Part shown: piece after piece, positions 23,358 through 35,086 of the stretch
Layout of the letters: each line of letters opens with the position of its first letter
How positions within the stretch are numbered: the stretch's first letter is position 1
Origin: Paramecium sonneborni
Taxonomy: Eukaryota; Ciliophora; Oligohymenophorea; Peniculida; Parameciidae
Direction: 5' to 3'
DNA: 64,000 bases
Assembly: GCA_905182985.1 (NCBI GenBank)
Contig: CAJJDN010000087.1
Location: forward strand, 51,360-115,359
The notes under the pieces: model-generated
What the model saw: only the letters and a program-made list of their open reading frames with translations
The model's database searches: none
Told to the model about the DNA's origin: nothing
Translations under genes and position numbers: made by a program

Positions 23358-24629
23358 ACTTATGGAATAGAATCAAAATAAACAAAGATTTAATAGATTG
23401 GATTAATTAGTAAACAATAATTTGAATAATTGTAAGTAGATGAAAAGGGTCGTTATATAGCTATGGAGTTATATAATTATTTATATTTTGAGACAAATAT
23501 TTAATAGAGGATAAATAAATTGTTGAGCTAGATTTAATAAGAGTAGGATGAATCAATTCTTATATCAGAAGTTGGTCTTGGAAATAAAATAATAATTGTC
23601 TTGTCTTAATAGTAATTGAATTATTTAATAGAAAATTATTAAGAGTTAGAATGCAACAAGTTGATTAAATTTGGAAAATACCTCTCAAACACATTTTATT
23701 ATGTAGAAATAGAAAATATTGGTGAGTTATATGAAGATGCATAGGATATGTTAAGACGTATAGGTTATGAGTTGGTGGATACTTATTGCAATAGGAAAAA
23801 GTAGAAATATAAGAATTAGCAAATAATCTAATTAAAATAAAATAGTTGGAAGTTATGCATATATTCTAATATAAAGAAGTTTTACACAAAGTTATTAAAT
23901 GATCTATTAGAAATGAAATTCAATGAGAAGGAATATCTCTAAATATTTTAGGGAGGTGTTAAGTTATCTGAGCTTTAGATAGATTTAGGGAAATTTTAAA
24001 TAAAACATGAAAAGGACATAAATAAATTGGATTAGATGATTTTGGATGATTCAAATTGTAATGATTATAATTTAATCAATAAAGATAAATGTGTGTCTTA
24101 GAAGATAGACCAGTTTACACCAGGAAATTATTTGACTATAGTAGTAAGATCTGAACAATTACCAATAGAAAATGTTACTTAACTTTATCCTGAAACTAGT
24201 CTCATCAGGTATTTTTATGTATTATTATAATTTAAGAGGTTATTTTGAAATACAAAGAAATTATTCTAAGCAACAACAATAAAACTTCTGAAATAATATA
24301 AATACATATAATTTAATTGTTATAATTATGTAATTTGAAATTAAAAAATGATTGAATTGAACTAATAGTAATAGGATACTTAATTATTATAGAAAGATTA
24401 AGATTCTTTTTAGTTCTATTTAGAAAGCTACAACAATAAATGCAGTTAGTATAATATAATTTATAAAAATAATTAATATGTCAGAACAATAAAACTTAAA
24501 GGAAGAGACAAATAGGAACTTTGCATTAGCTACTGCAAAAGTTGTTCCTAGAGGATCAAAGGAGATATCTAATATAATAGGAGATCGTAGATCTTCATAT
24601 AATATTGAAGGTTATGATCATGTTATTGC
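23358..24629. repeat. Scaffold-join duplication 2, right copy
   Basis: Right-hand copy of the 1272-bp duplication. It starts in mid-gene (codons of the large unknown gene running to a stop at 24291) and leads unbroken into the phosphodiesterase gene. Confidence 0.85.
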
Positions 24630-26460
24630 AGATGAGTAATAGTCAATCTAAAAATAGAAATACTGACAAGCATAATTAAGGAATTCCATTGATAGATAAA
24701 GCAGTAATTGCATTAGTTGTGTTATTCACTCTATTGGTGTTTATCAATTTTTCATTCACATGTAAATAAATTGATTAAATAAATAGCTAATGATGCTAAA
24801 GAGGATTCGAATATAGAATAAACATTATTTATTACTAAGATTGTAGAACTAGTTATACTTATTCTATTTGTCTTAGAAATATCAGTTAGATGTTATACAA
24901 ATGGGTTAATTGTAAATTATTTTATGTAATCTTAGGTTTATTTTTCAGATTGCTGGTCATTTTTTGATGCTTTAATAATAATAGCATCTATAGTATTAAT
25001 TATTTTGGATTTAAATCTATAAGGAGATGCATTCACAACTATAAGTAAAGTATTGAGAGGTATATTCAGATTTTTAAGATTGTTTTTAGTGTTTCGTAAA
25101 GTAAATATTTTTACTAATTAAAAATAGTACAATCAAGTTAAAAAAATTAATAATGCAGGATTAAGATATTCTGTAAGATCCCCTGTTGAAAAAGTGATTG
25201 AGATTATGCGTGATTTAGCTGATTAATTTGAAGATCCAGATATAATAAAATAATTAAATTGGGGAATTACTCATATTTCAAATAATACAGTTTATGAACC
25301 AATAATTGAAGGTCGTAAAAGTGAAGCTTTAGGTTGGTTAAATTAACATTAAAATTAATAAATAATTTCATAGGATTCTAAGCGTTCTGTATCAATTGAT
25401 ATAGTATTTTCAAATGAAACAAATTTACCTGAATCCTTAAGACAAGATTTTTAGGATAATATCCTAAATTTAGATTATGATTACTTCTCTTTATTTAAAA
25501 AATATGATAGTGCAATCTTAACTCATTTAATGTGTTATTATTTTGAAAAAGAATAGTTATTTAGTAATTTAAAGATATATCCTGATCATTTTAAAAAATG
25601 TATAGATTTATTAGGGTCTAATTATCATAAAGAGAATCTATATCATAATGTAATCCATGCTTTTGATGTCACTCATACAGTATATTTTTTTATAGAGAAA
25701 TGTAACTTTAAAGAGATTGGAAAATTAAGTAAATTAGATTATTCAATTTTATTGTTATCTGCAGCTGCTCATGATGTAGATCATCCAGGATTAAATAATA
25801 TATTTTTAAATAATACTAGACATGAATTAGCTATGACATATAATGATAAATCATCATTAGAATAGCATCATGTTGCAACTCTATTTAAATATTTAAGAGA
25901 TACTGAATTACTTAAGAACTTTTCATTATAAGATTTTAAATATTTTAGAGAGAAATCCATAAGTATGATTTTAAGTACTGATAATGCAATGCATGGAAAA
26001 GGTATTTTTGAGAAGGATTAAATTATTAGATTTCAATAAATTAAAGGCAAGATTGGCATCTAATGATTTTGATCCTGGAAATAAAGACAAAGGTATTTGC
26101 TTTGATACTTTGCTTCATGCTGCAGATATCAGCAATCCTTTTAAACCAATTAAAAATTATGAATAATGGACTTTTAGAGTCTTAGGAGAATTCTGGCTAT
26201 AAGGAGATAAAGAAAAAGAATTAGGACTTCCAATTACTATGTTATGTGATAGAAGAACAACCAATGTTGCTAAAAGTTAGATTGGATTTATAGATTTCAT
26301 GGTAATTCTAAATTTTATATCTTTTTAGGTATTACCTTACTATAATACATTATAATAAATTATTCCTTAGTTAGCTGAATTTATGGAATAGATTACAGAT
26401 AATAAAAGATATTGGGCTGAATAAATTGAATAATATTAAACATTACTTAACACCTAATGA
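24478..26460 (+). CDS. Voltage-sensor-like domain + cyclic-nucleotide phosphodiesterase (PDEase_I)
   Basis: About 626 aa after introns 24636-24657, 24762-24786, 26002-26029 and 26302-26328. The C-terminal ~330 residues are a class I 3',5'-cyclic nucleotide phosphodiesterase: YHNVIHAFDVTH, AAAHDVDHPGLNN, LLHAADISNPFKP and SQIGFIDFMVLPYY contain the metal-binding His/Asp set and the invariant Gln. Before it are four hydrophobic segments arranged like S1-S4. S2 has FVLEISVR (F-x-x-E-x-x-x-R), S3 has DCWSFFDALIII, and S4 has RFLRLFLVFRK with Arg spaced every 3-6 residues. I infer a membrane enzyme hydrolysing cAMP or cGMP, perhaps under voltage control. Voltage sensing is inferred only from sequence pattern. 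Confidence 0.87.
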
Positions 26461-26508
26461 TTATGATTATCATAAATTTATTTATTCTGTTTTATTAATT
26501 ATTAATTA

Positions 26509-27063
26509 ATGTCTGGCAGTGATTCAGAACTTTAAATCATACCTTTTGAAGTTGCAAAATAAGCAGAAGCATAAAGAAAAAAATAAGTAGCTGATTACAA
26601 AATATAAACTCACTTAAAAAAACAATTATAGAAAGAATAAATCAAAGAAAAAATCAAAAAAGATAAAGAAATACAATTAAAGGCTAAACAAAAAAATTTA
26701 TTTGAAGATGAACCTCCTGAATAAAGTAGTAGTACACAATCACATTTTACTAATAATAAAATTGATGAATCCTTTCAAAGAAATTTAAATGAAAAATTGT
26801 CTGAAAAAGTTATTAAATCTATTAAAATGCCTTAAATTTAATAAGCAACTACTATACCTATGCAAATCAAATCAAAAAAAAGTATTATTTATTTCATTAT
26901 CATAGTTATTAAGAAATTTAATGAAAAAGTTACTATTGAAACTTTAGGTAAAGAAGTCAATCACAAACAAAATTCTTAATAATCACTCAATTTTTTAAAA
27001 TAGCATTTATTTGACAAATAATAAAGAGTTCCTATCTAAAAAATCATTTCCAAAAAAAAATGA
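26509..27063 (+). CDS. Lys/Glu/Gln-rich unknown protein
   Basis: About 176 aa after a 24-nt intron (26882-26905); leaving the intron in would add an out-of-place hydrophobic segment (IIYFIII), so its removal is well supported although both versions stay in frame. The N-terminal half is a charged helix (KEQIKEKIKKDKEIQLK). The C-terminus, FLKQHLFDKQQRVPIQKI, resembles the short basic tails of small nucleolar/ribosome-biogenesis proteins such as Utp16-like factors, but that is only a hint. Confidence 0.55.
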
Positions 27064-27404
27064 ATTATCTTTTATTATGTTTATTCTTTATATTGATATT
27101 TTGTGATTTATTTCATTTATTACGACAAAATGAAGGAGATAAAATTAAAAGTAATGGAAGTATAATTCATTTATATCTATACTTCCCTTTCCAAAATAAA
27201 AAAGTAGGATAAAAGTTTCTATCACATAGGAAAAAAAGAGAGATATATGAAAAAATTAAGAAAAAATAAAAGGAACAAGCTAAAATGTTAGCTGAATAGG
27301 AATAATTTAAAAGGTAAGAGTAATTAAAGAAGAAAAGGAAGAAAGATAAAAAAGTAGAATAATAAAAAGAAAATTAAGTATAGAATAAAATTAATTAAAA
27401 ATGA
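27060..27404 (+). CDS. Possible small protein with N-terminal hydrophobic helix and basic coiled coil
   Basis: A frame of ~114 codons starting MNYLLLCLFFILIFCD, which looks like a signal peptide or anchor, followed by a Lys/Glu/Gln-rich stretch (KKREIYEKIKKKQKEQAK). The ATG overlaps the TGA of the preceding gene (ATGA at 27060-27063), unusual for this genome. The true 5' end may lie elsewhere and an intron may be missed. Confidence 0.35.
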
Positions 27405-27699
27405 AAAATTAATAACTGATGTAAATAAATTGATAAAGAGCAAGAATAAAATTTGTTAATATAGAAAAAAGTACAATAAGTGGATGAAAATAACTAAGAA
27501 TAAAATTAGATGGGTGACTTTAAATAATTAACGAATCATAAAATTATTTATTACTGCTTCTATAAGATTCTGTTTTTCTCACTATTTTATTTGTTCTTAT
27601 AATCGCATAAGCTAATCATATATCTAAATTTACAAATAATATTTAATTTACAAAACCAATAGAAATAATTTAATAAATATACGACTTTATTTTGACGTT

Positions 27700-28670
27700 G
27701 CTCTATAAATTCTCACAACTGAAATTATGATTCGAATATTTAAATGATATAAATGATGTTTTTATTTATGATGTAATATATCAATATTCTTTCCATTAAT
27801 TCAAGATACTTGGATTAAAACATCCTTTATAAAGTTTATTTATATATTTTATGGGAGGTAATACATCTTATAATCTCTCTGATTTAAATATTTGATGAAG
27901 AAAATCAAAACTACAAATATACTATTAAGCAACATCATTAATGATTGGATCTTTAAGCATCTCTTATAATGTTATCAAAGAAGATGGCTTTTTTTCGAAT
28001 TTATTGATTTTTTTCTTAATTTTGATATTTTGTGATGGATTTTCTTAGTATTTTATCTCCAATCTATTCAAGAAGGAATTTATAAAGAATTTGGGTAAAT
28101 TTTTGGTTTCAATTTTTTATTCTGATTTTTTGTTCCCACCTTTTTTAACAATTGGTTCATTTTTAGAAATTTTTTTTTATGTTTTCAAATACGGTTTTCT
28201 TTTAATATTATTAAGTTTAGTTTCAGTCTCTCCATTTTACTAACCTTGATCTTATTTATGCTAATCAAGTTAAGAAGAAGAGGTCCTTAATTGATTATTT
28301 GAGTTATCAGTTTAAAATATATGTTAAAGATGTTCTTCTTTCTCTTAATTTAATAAGTTCTGATCCTAATTATTATAAATATGGACCTTTTACTTCATTA
28401 TAATAGGAATGGAAGGCTAAAAAATTTGAAGCTGATTAATTATCATTTTGGTCAAGATATTTCTCTGAGCTATCCTCATTAATAAATCTCATATAGTTAA
28501 ACATTGTAAATTTTTCAAACTTCTAAATATTTAGATATAATATTTATAAAATCCTTGATTAATAAAATGTTGATAATAAATTATTTTATTTTTTTATATC
28601 TAAAAGGTTTGTTCATGACATATTTATTTGATACTAGTTTATGAACTTATTATGTTAATGTAAAAAACTT
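27700..28670 (+). pseudogene. Disrupted multi-pass membrane protein-like region
   Basis: Several plus-strand stretches read like one protein: YQYSFHQFKILGLKHPLQ, then IFDEENQNYKYTIKQ, then hydrophobic segments (SNLLIFFLILIFCDGF, YGFLLILLSLVSVSPF) and a soluble tail (QVKKKRSLIDYLSYQFK, WKAKKFEADQLSFWSRYF). They lie in different frames separated by TGA codons, and I found no introns of usual size joining them. A pseudogene or indel-damaged assembly of a membrane protein is likely. Family not recognised. Confidence 0.35.
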
Positions 28671-29381
28671 TAAATAATTGACAAAATACGAAATAAATTT
28701 ATTCTATTTTGTTTCTAATAATCAATTAATTATAATTCTTAATTTCTAAAAAATAATTTTAAAAGTTCATTTATTTTAAATAAGTAAAATCAAATGAAAC
28801 ATTTATAAGTTTTGGTTCTTGATTTATAAGAATAATTTTAAATACGCAACAATTTTTTTCTTTTTGTCAAAACATAATAATATTATTTAAGATTGAAAAA
28901 TTTTTTGATTTTGGTAGAGATGATAGTGATAATTAAAAATTAAAAATTAAATGTTTAAATACTCAATTTGATAGATAATAACATAATTCTTAAATATCGA
29001 CTAAGCAATTTGCATCAATTTGTAATTCCAAAATGTCAGAAATCAGTTGAAAACTTCCAAAATATTCAAGAGTCAACTGTTTAGCTTCAAAATCATTTTT
29101 AAGGTTGCGTAATTAATGATGGTTTTTTTTTTTAAGCAAAATCCTAATGTTTAAATTTTACATGAAAATATCCTTATGATGTGTCTCTAAATAAATAGAA
29201 ATAAGAATTACTTAAATGTTTAAGCAAGAGAAATGAAATCAAACGATATCTATCCTTTTTGAAAATTGAATTTGATGAATTAAAAGTTGTTAGCATGATA
29301 TATTTATGATTTTTTGATTATTGGAATTTGAAAAATAGATGGTATTATTCTATTTATGATTATAATTAATAATCATAATAT
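28671..29381. other. AT-rich intergenic region
   Basis: This precedes the USP gene. I see no gene, RNA or notable repeat; frames are open only in short, compositionally random pieces. Confidence 0.45.
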
Positions 29382-31646
29382 ATGGATCAGAAATTTATTT
29401 AAGCTAAAAGTCTACAAGAAAAGAGAGAAATAATACATTTTTTAGATAAAAGACTTTCTCCATCTGAACTTGAAAACCTATATAAGAGTATTCATGTAGA
29501 GAAACCTGCTCATAATGCTTATGAAATATTAGATATAGCATTAGATAAAAATTTTGGCGGTCTTCTTCCAGATAAGGCATCTTATAGTATGGATTATAAT
29601 GAGGGTGTTTTTAAAAGAATAATAGAGTCTTTAGAAGATTTAGAAATGGTTGGATTATATGCAAAATATGTTGTATAAAATTGTCGTGTTGATTCACATA
29701 AATTATTACTTAAGTAATTAGGATATGTGACAGAGAGATTAATAAGAAAGTTTCGATAATAAGGAACAATTGAAGAGCATTTATGTTTAAATAAATAAAG
29801 AGTAATTGAATTAGTAAGTATATTGTGTCCTAAAGATATGACATATAATCCAGAATTACTATAATTAATATTAAAAGCTTTTAGAGATTATTAGGATGAA
29901 GAATTATTGAAAAAATTAGCTGATTCTCTGATTTAATAATGTAAGGATAGTATGAATTAGAATAGAGAACATGATTGGTTAATGCTTATTGCAACTATAT
30001 TTGATTAAGCTATTGAATAAAAAGGAATATGTTTGCATATTTTATACAAAAAAATTGGAAACACAACATTAGGTCACGCAATTAATAAAAACAAAAATTA
30101 TTTTTTAATTAATTATTTTGATAACCCAGATAAACCTGTCAAAATATTTAAAGGTCTATTAAAATATAGCATATAAAATGAGAACTTAGCAATTTTATAA
30201 GAAATTACAGATATATTAGAGGAATAAATGCGTTAAAATTATAATTAAAGTTCATATTTAATCTTAAGTGAAATTTATGTGTAAGTCATCTTACCATAAT
30301 TATTATCTTAATTACATTTAAATACTAATATTCTAGATTTATTACAGGTATTTTTAATAGGTATGTCTAAAAGACAAGAATTATTTAAAGATCAACATAT
30401 TAAAATAATGTGTGATAGATTAAAATTATTGATTGACTTAAAATGGAATGATCGATTAATTTTTGATAAATTATATGCATTTATGAGTGCTATTTATAAA
30501 AAATATTAGAATAGATTACACAATCATGAATAATTTCCAAAATTATTAAATCTGACAAGAGAAAGATGTTATGATTAATACAATTAAATAGATCATATAT
30601 AATGGGATTGTCAAATTTTAAAATATAGAAATTTTGAAGATAATTTATATGATAGATCTAATTATGACAATTTTGTTGGATTAGAAAATCTTACTAATAC
30701 TTGTTTTATGAATAGTATTTTGCAAACACTTTATATGACAGATAGTTTTAGGAAATTCATTTTGATGAATTCAATTCCAGATGCTAAATAATATAATGCA
30801 TTAAGAAAATTGTTTATGTTATTAAATTATTAAGAGTCTGGTTTTTGTTCACCTTATGAATTAAAGAGATTACTTAGACCTCCATATAGTAATACAAATG
30901 ATTAATAAGATGTTGGAGAATTTGTCCATCATTTTTTAGAAGATCTACTTAAATATATACCAAAGGAATATTAAGAAATATTAGAAAACATTTTCTTTGG
31001 TTCTCATAGATCAGTTATAGAATGTCCTAATTGTGATGTTTCATTAGGTTAAATTGAAAAGTTTTTAGGAATTGATTTGCATTTAAATAAACATACTGAA
31101 TTAAAAGATATGATTGCATAAGTATATGAGGTTGAATAAATAGAATTTACTTGTGAAAAATGTAATCGTAGATCTAATGATATTAAAAAGTCTTTGTAAA
31201 TATTAAACTTACCTCCTGTTTTGTTTATGACTATATAAAGGTATATTTTTATATTTAAACAGATTTTAATATGATGCTCAAACTTAATAAATGACAAAGA
31301 TACTTTAAAAAGTTCCTCTAAAATTTGAAATAGATATGAGATAAGTATTTCAATAATCATATCTTGATACTCATGATAGTACATATATCTTATATGCATT
31401 TATTGTGCATTTGGGAAAAAACAGTTATTCAGGACATTATTCTTGTTATGCTAGATCAATGTCTAAACCTGAAACTTGGATTTGTTTTGATGATGATTAA
31501 ATTAATAAATATGAATTAACCAATTAAGATTTAAATTCTTAATTAATGTAAGAATATTAATAATATCATATCCTAGTGATGAAGAAACTCCATATTTACT
31601 TTTCTACAAAAATAAATCTGGCCATAGTCTAAGTATTAATAAATGA
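29382..31646 (+). CDS. Ubiquitin-specific protease (USP, peptidase C19)
   Basis: About 737 aa after introns of 22 nt (31241-31262) and 29 nt (31548-31576). The catalytic Cys box is GLENLTNTCFMNSILQTL at about residue 430, the His box is NSYSGHYSCYAR near the C-terminus, and the third residue sits in WICFDDDQI. A CxxC pair (ECPNCD, then CEKC) between them is the usual USP zinc knuckle. The long N-terminal ~420 residues are helical and Leu/Lys-rich without a named domain, resembling the N-terminal extension of large USPs. It should remove ubiquitin from proteins. LTNTC replaces the usual LGNTC. Confidence 0.93.
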
Positions 31647-31789
31647 AATAATATTTATATATCTAATTATATAATAACAAACAAATCATACCTTGATTCT
31701 CATTTCAAGTTATTGATTTTAAATTGATATTATATTTTTATAACATTTTCTTCTTATATGATTTCTAAGTTATTGTATCAAGTCTAATA

Positions 31790-33230
31790 TTGAAATGACT
31801 AGCTCTATCAATTACAAGAAAATCATTTTATTACTCATTTTCCTATCTTATACAACATCATCATATTTATTTTGTTTTACCTCAAGAAACTCATTTTACA
31901 AATCATTACTCTTTTGCATTTTTTTCAATTTAGAAATATTTAAATTTTCTAAATTAATATCTCAAATTCTGTAATCTATAAGATACTATAGTTCATAACA
32001 ATTGAAAATTATATCATTAAATTAATTACTTTTTTATTTTTGTAAAATTATTTATAACATTCAACTCTGCTTTCTTTAATATATTTCAATTAACCCTTTC
32101 TTTTCAAATAAAAATAAATTTTATTCAAAATTATTTTCCATGAATCCTTAAAAATGTTAGAGTTGCCTTATGAATTAAAAATTGTGTAGACATTTTTCTG
32201 TCTAATCTTTTTTACTATATCAATCAATCAATTTAATTTAGATTTTCTTTTCATCTTGATAAGACTATAAAACTTTAGGTAATTGGAAATTTTGAATTTC
32301 ACAAGAATAAATATTTATTACAGCTGCTTAATAATTAGAATATTTTTCAATGCAGAATAAAAATTATATATTATCGTAAAGATTCATATTCAAAAATAGC
32401 ATTCTATTTTAAACTTTCTCAAGAATTAATTTTTCTTAATCAAATAAACTAGCCATATTTATAATATCTATTAGAGATTCATTTTTAAAATCATCAAGCT
32501 TAAGTATAAATTTTTCGTATTCTAAAGTTTATTTTTAAAATTGCTATCTGATTTTCTATATTAATTTGAGATGAAATATAGAGAATATAATTAAATCCCG
32601 ATGATTTTATCTTTAAAATCTTTGTCCTCCATCAAAAAATATTCATCAAATTATTCTTTTAATGCAAGGATTATTTTATATTAATTATTTAATTAATGCA
32701 TTGGATTTCTTAAGTACTTCATCATTAAATACAATAATTAAGATATACTAAATATTTAAATATTTTAAGATCTCTAGCAATAGCATCAATACATTCTTTA
32801 TTATTGAATCAAAGTTATATAAGACCAATTAAGACTTTGCCTTATAACCCTGATTTAGTTTATTAAAATCTAACATAATTCTTTGTAATATAAATTCATT
32901 TTCCAAAAATAATACACTAAATTATACAAGCTATTTTTAAAAACCACCATAAAGACTCTATAATATGAAATGAATATCAAAAATGGTTGAATCCCAAATT
33001 CTTCATCATTACATTATACTTTTTAATAGCAAGAAAGGATTTAAATGTTGGAATATTGGTAGGGATATTTAATGGAATTCATTAACGACATCATCATAGC
33101 ATAAAAACCATCGAAAAGAATCTATTAGATTTTAGGCTAAGGTAAGCTGGTTAAATTAAATAATTGGTGTTTGAGATCAACATTCTTAAATCTAAGCTTT
33201 GAATTGGGATAGAATGCAAATTGAAATCTA
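31790..33230 (-). pseudogene. Broken coiled-coil-like coding region
   Basis: The minus strand contains convincing protein pieces, such as LVLYNFDSIIKNVLM, KEQFDEYFLMEDKDFKD and KFILKLDDFKNESLID, with a 26-nt intron near 32955 joining the first two exons. Later transitions need frame changes near 32660 and 32500, and the last good frame ends at TGA 32220-32222. Either a pseudogene or local indel errors. No family recognised. Confidence 0.35.
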
Positions 33231-33261
33231 CATATAAGTGAGCGCATATTAAATTTAATAA

Positions 33262-35036
33262 TCATTATTATTTAACAACTTTTCTTAATGCATAACAAAT
33301 TTTATGTTCTAGAGTTGTTTCAATATCTACATCAACTTCGAACGTCTTTCCTTAGAGTGGAAATTTGATTCTATATTTAACTGTTAATAATCTAAACAAG
33401 AATAAATAATCTCTATTTTTATCATACGCCTCTGCTTCTTTCTTTTATACTGTAAAAGCTAAAGTTCCTTCTAACCATTTATTTATATTATTTCTGAAAT
33501 CCATATCATGTTTCAGTAATTTACCCATAGCTAATTCAACTTTTTAAAGTAATCCACTTTAAACTTTTGCATCTATAAGGATTGGAACAGAATGACGTAA
33601 AGCTTTTCTTAGTTTGGCATAAGTTTCTAAAGCCAACCATAATCCTTTACTTGATTTTTGTTGCATTTCTTTAAGAGATTCAAAGAAAAGAACAAAAGAA
33701 TTTAGTTTTTTATTATTTGCTTTGTTAACACTTTTAACAAAAACATCAAAAACTACATTAGAAATTGCATCCCTAGCAAAAGTAATGGCAGCTACAAAAG
33801 AATCAATAAAATATGTAGTAACTCTCATATCAGATCCTCCACCTATAGCTACACTTTTACCAAGATTTGAATTTTCTTCAACCATTGTTTTATTCTATTT
33901 ATTTCTTGCTTTTAATTCCATTTTGGATTTCCAAAGATTAATACAAAGTTATTTTAACGATTTAGCATGGTTTCTTTCAAATAAATCTAAACAAGCATCT
34001 ATTTTAATATGAAATTTTTCAGCCCAAGCTGGTGGCATTCTAGGTTCCATACCACTAGATTAAACTGTTATTTATTATGGTAAAGCTGGTTTCTATAAAT
34101 ATTAAATATAAATTACTGCATCTTCCCTAACTTTTGTTATTTCTTCCTATTTAAATCTATTATCTCTTGCCAACATACTTAATTCTTATGCATAACTTCT
34201 ATTAAGATCTAATATTCTTCTAACCTCATGTTCTAGTATTCTAATTTTATCGAAAGCATCTACTAATTCATTATCTTTAAGATAAAGTGCTTCAGCAAAC
34301 TATTTATCAAGTGCTTCTAATTTTAGTACTTTTTCTCTTAATTCAGCTTCTAATCTAGCAGTTTAATGATCTAATGTAAATCTCAAAGATGCTATCTCTT
34401 CATCAGCTTTTCTTTTTAATTCTGTTAATTCATTAATTCTTTTCCGCTAATCTTAAATTTCAGCATTCTTATCATTAAGTTATTGAGTCAAACTTTGAAC
34501 ATCAAAATTATATTATTTATCACCTAATTCTAATTTATTTAACAATAGATCTCTGTCTAAAATTAAATTTTAAACATCATTTTTTATTTCAAATTATTTT
34601 TCATATGCTTTTTCAACATTAAGATTGGAATCCTGTGTTTTTTTTTTAATTGTTTCAAATTAAGCAGTTTATTATTGATAAATGGTATATAATTTCTTTA
34701 ATTGATCTTTATATAGAGATAGTTCATATGCAGCTTTTTGATAATCAGATTCAAATCCTTACTTAGCATGTTCAGTAACATCTAAATCATGTTGTAATTG
34801 CTATCATTTTAAATGGTAGTTACTTGAATATAATCATTCATTTTTTAAATTTAATAATTGTATTGTTCTTCTCTTTCTTCAAATTCTCGATATCTATCAT
34901 CATAATATTCTGGCTAATTGAGTTCTTAAGTTGTTTATTGGTATTGTTAAGGGATGGGATATTGTGGTTGTTATTATTTTTTGGTTACATATGGAGAATT
35001 GTCATAACGTTAAACACCTGTAGGGGACGTAGACAT
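33262..35036 (-). CDS. Coiled-coil protein, ~583 aa
   Basis: One 23-nt intron near the 5' end; the rest is a single frame. The N-terminal ~60 residues are Gln/Pro/Tyr-rich, and residues ~60-340 are a long Glu/Lys/Leu coiled coil (KRINELTELKRKADEEIAS, LRFTLDHQTARLEAELREK). The C-terminal ~230 residues form a globular-looking helical region (SDMRVTTYFIDSFVAAITF, LKEMQQKSSKGLWLALE) ending in KVVKQQ. No catalytic motif. The design suits a cytoskeletal or basal-body structural protein. Several plus-strand ORFs within it are shadows. Confidence 0.8.
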
Positions 35037-35086
35037 TTTAAATTGTGTCTGTTATTTAAATAAAATTCTAGAATAAATTAAAATTA

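Noticed and set aside
18735..24629. Segmental tandem duplications or a recombination hot spot
   Set aside because: Exact abutment to N characters and no visible divergence point to scaffolding rather than biology.
33722..34012. Plus-strand 96-codon frame
   Set aside because: It lies antisense inside the well-supported coiled-coil gene 33262-35036.
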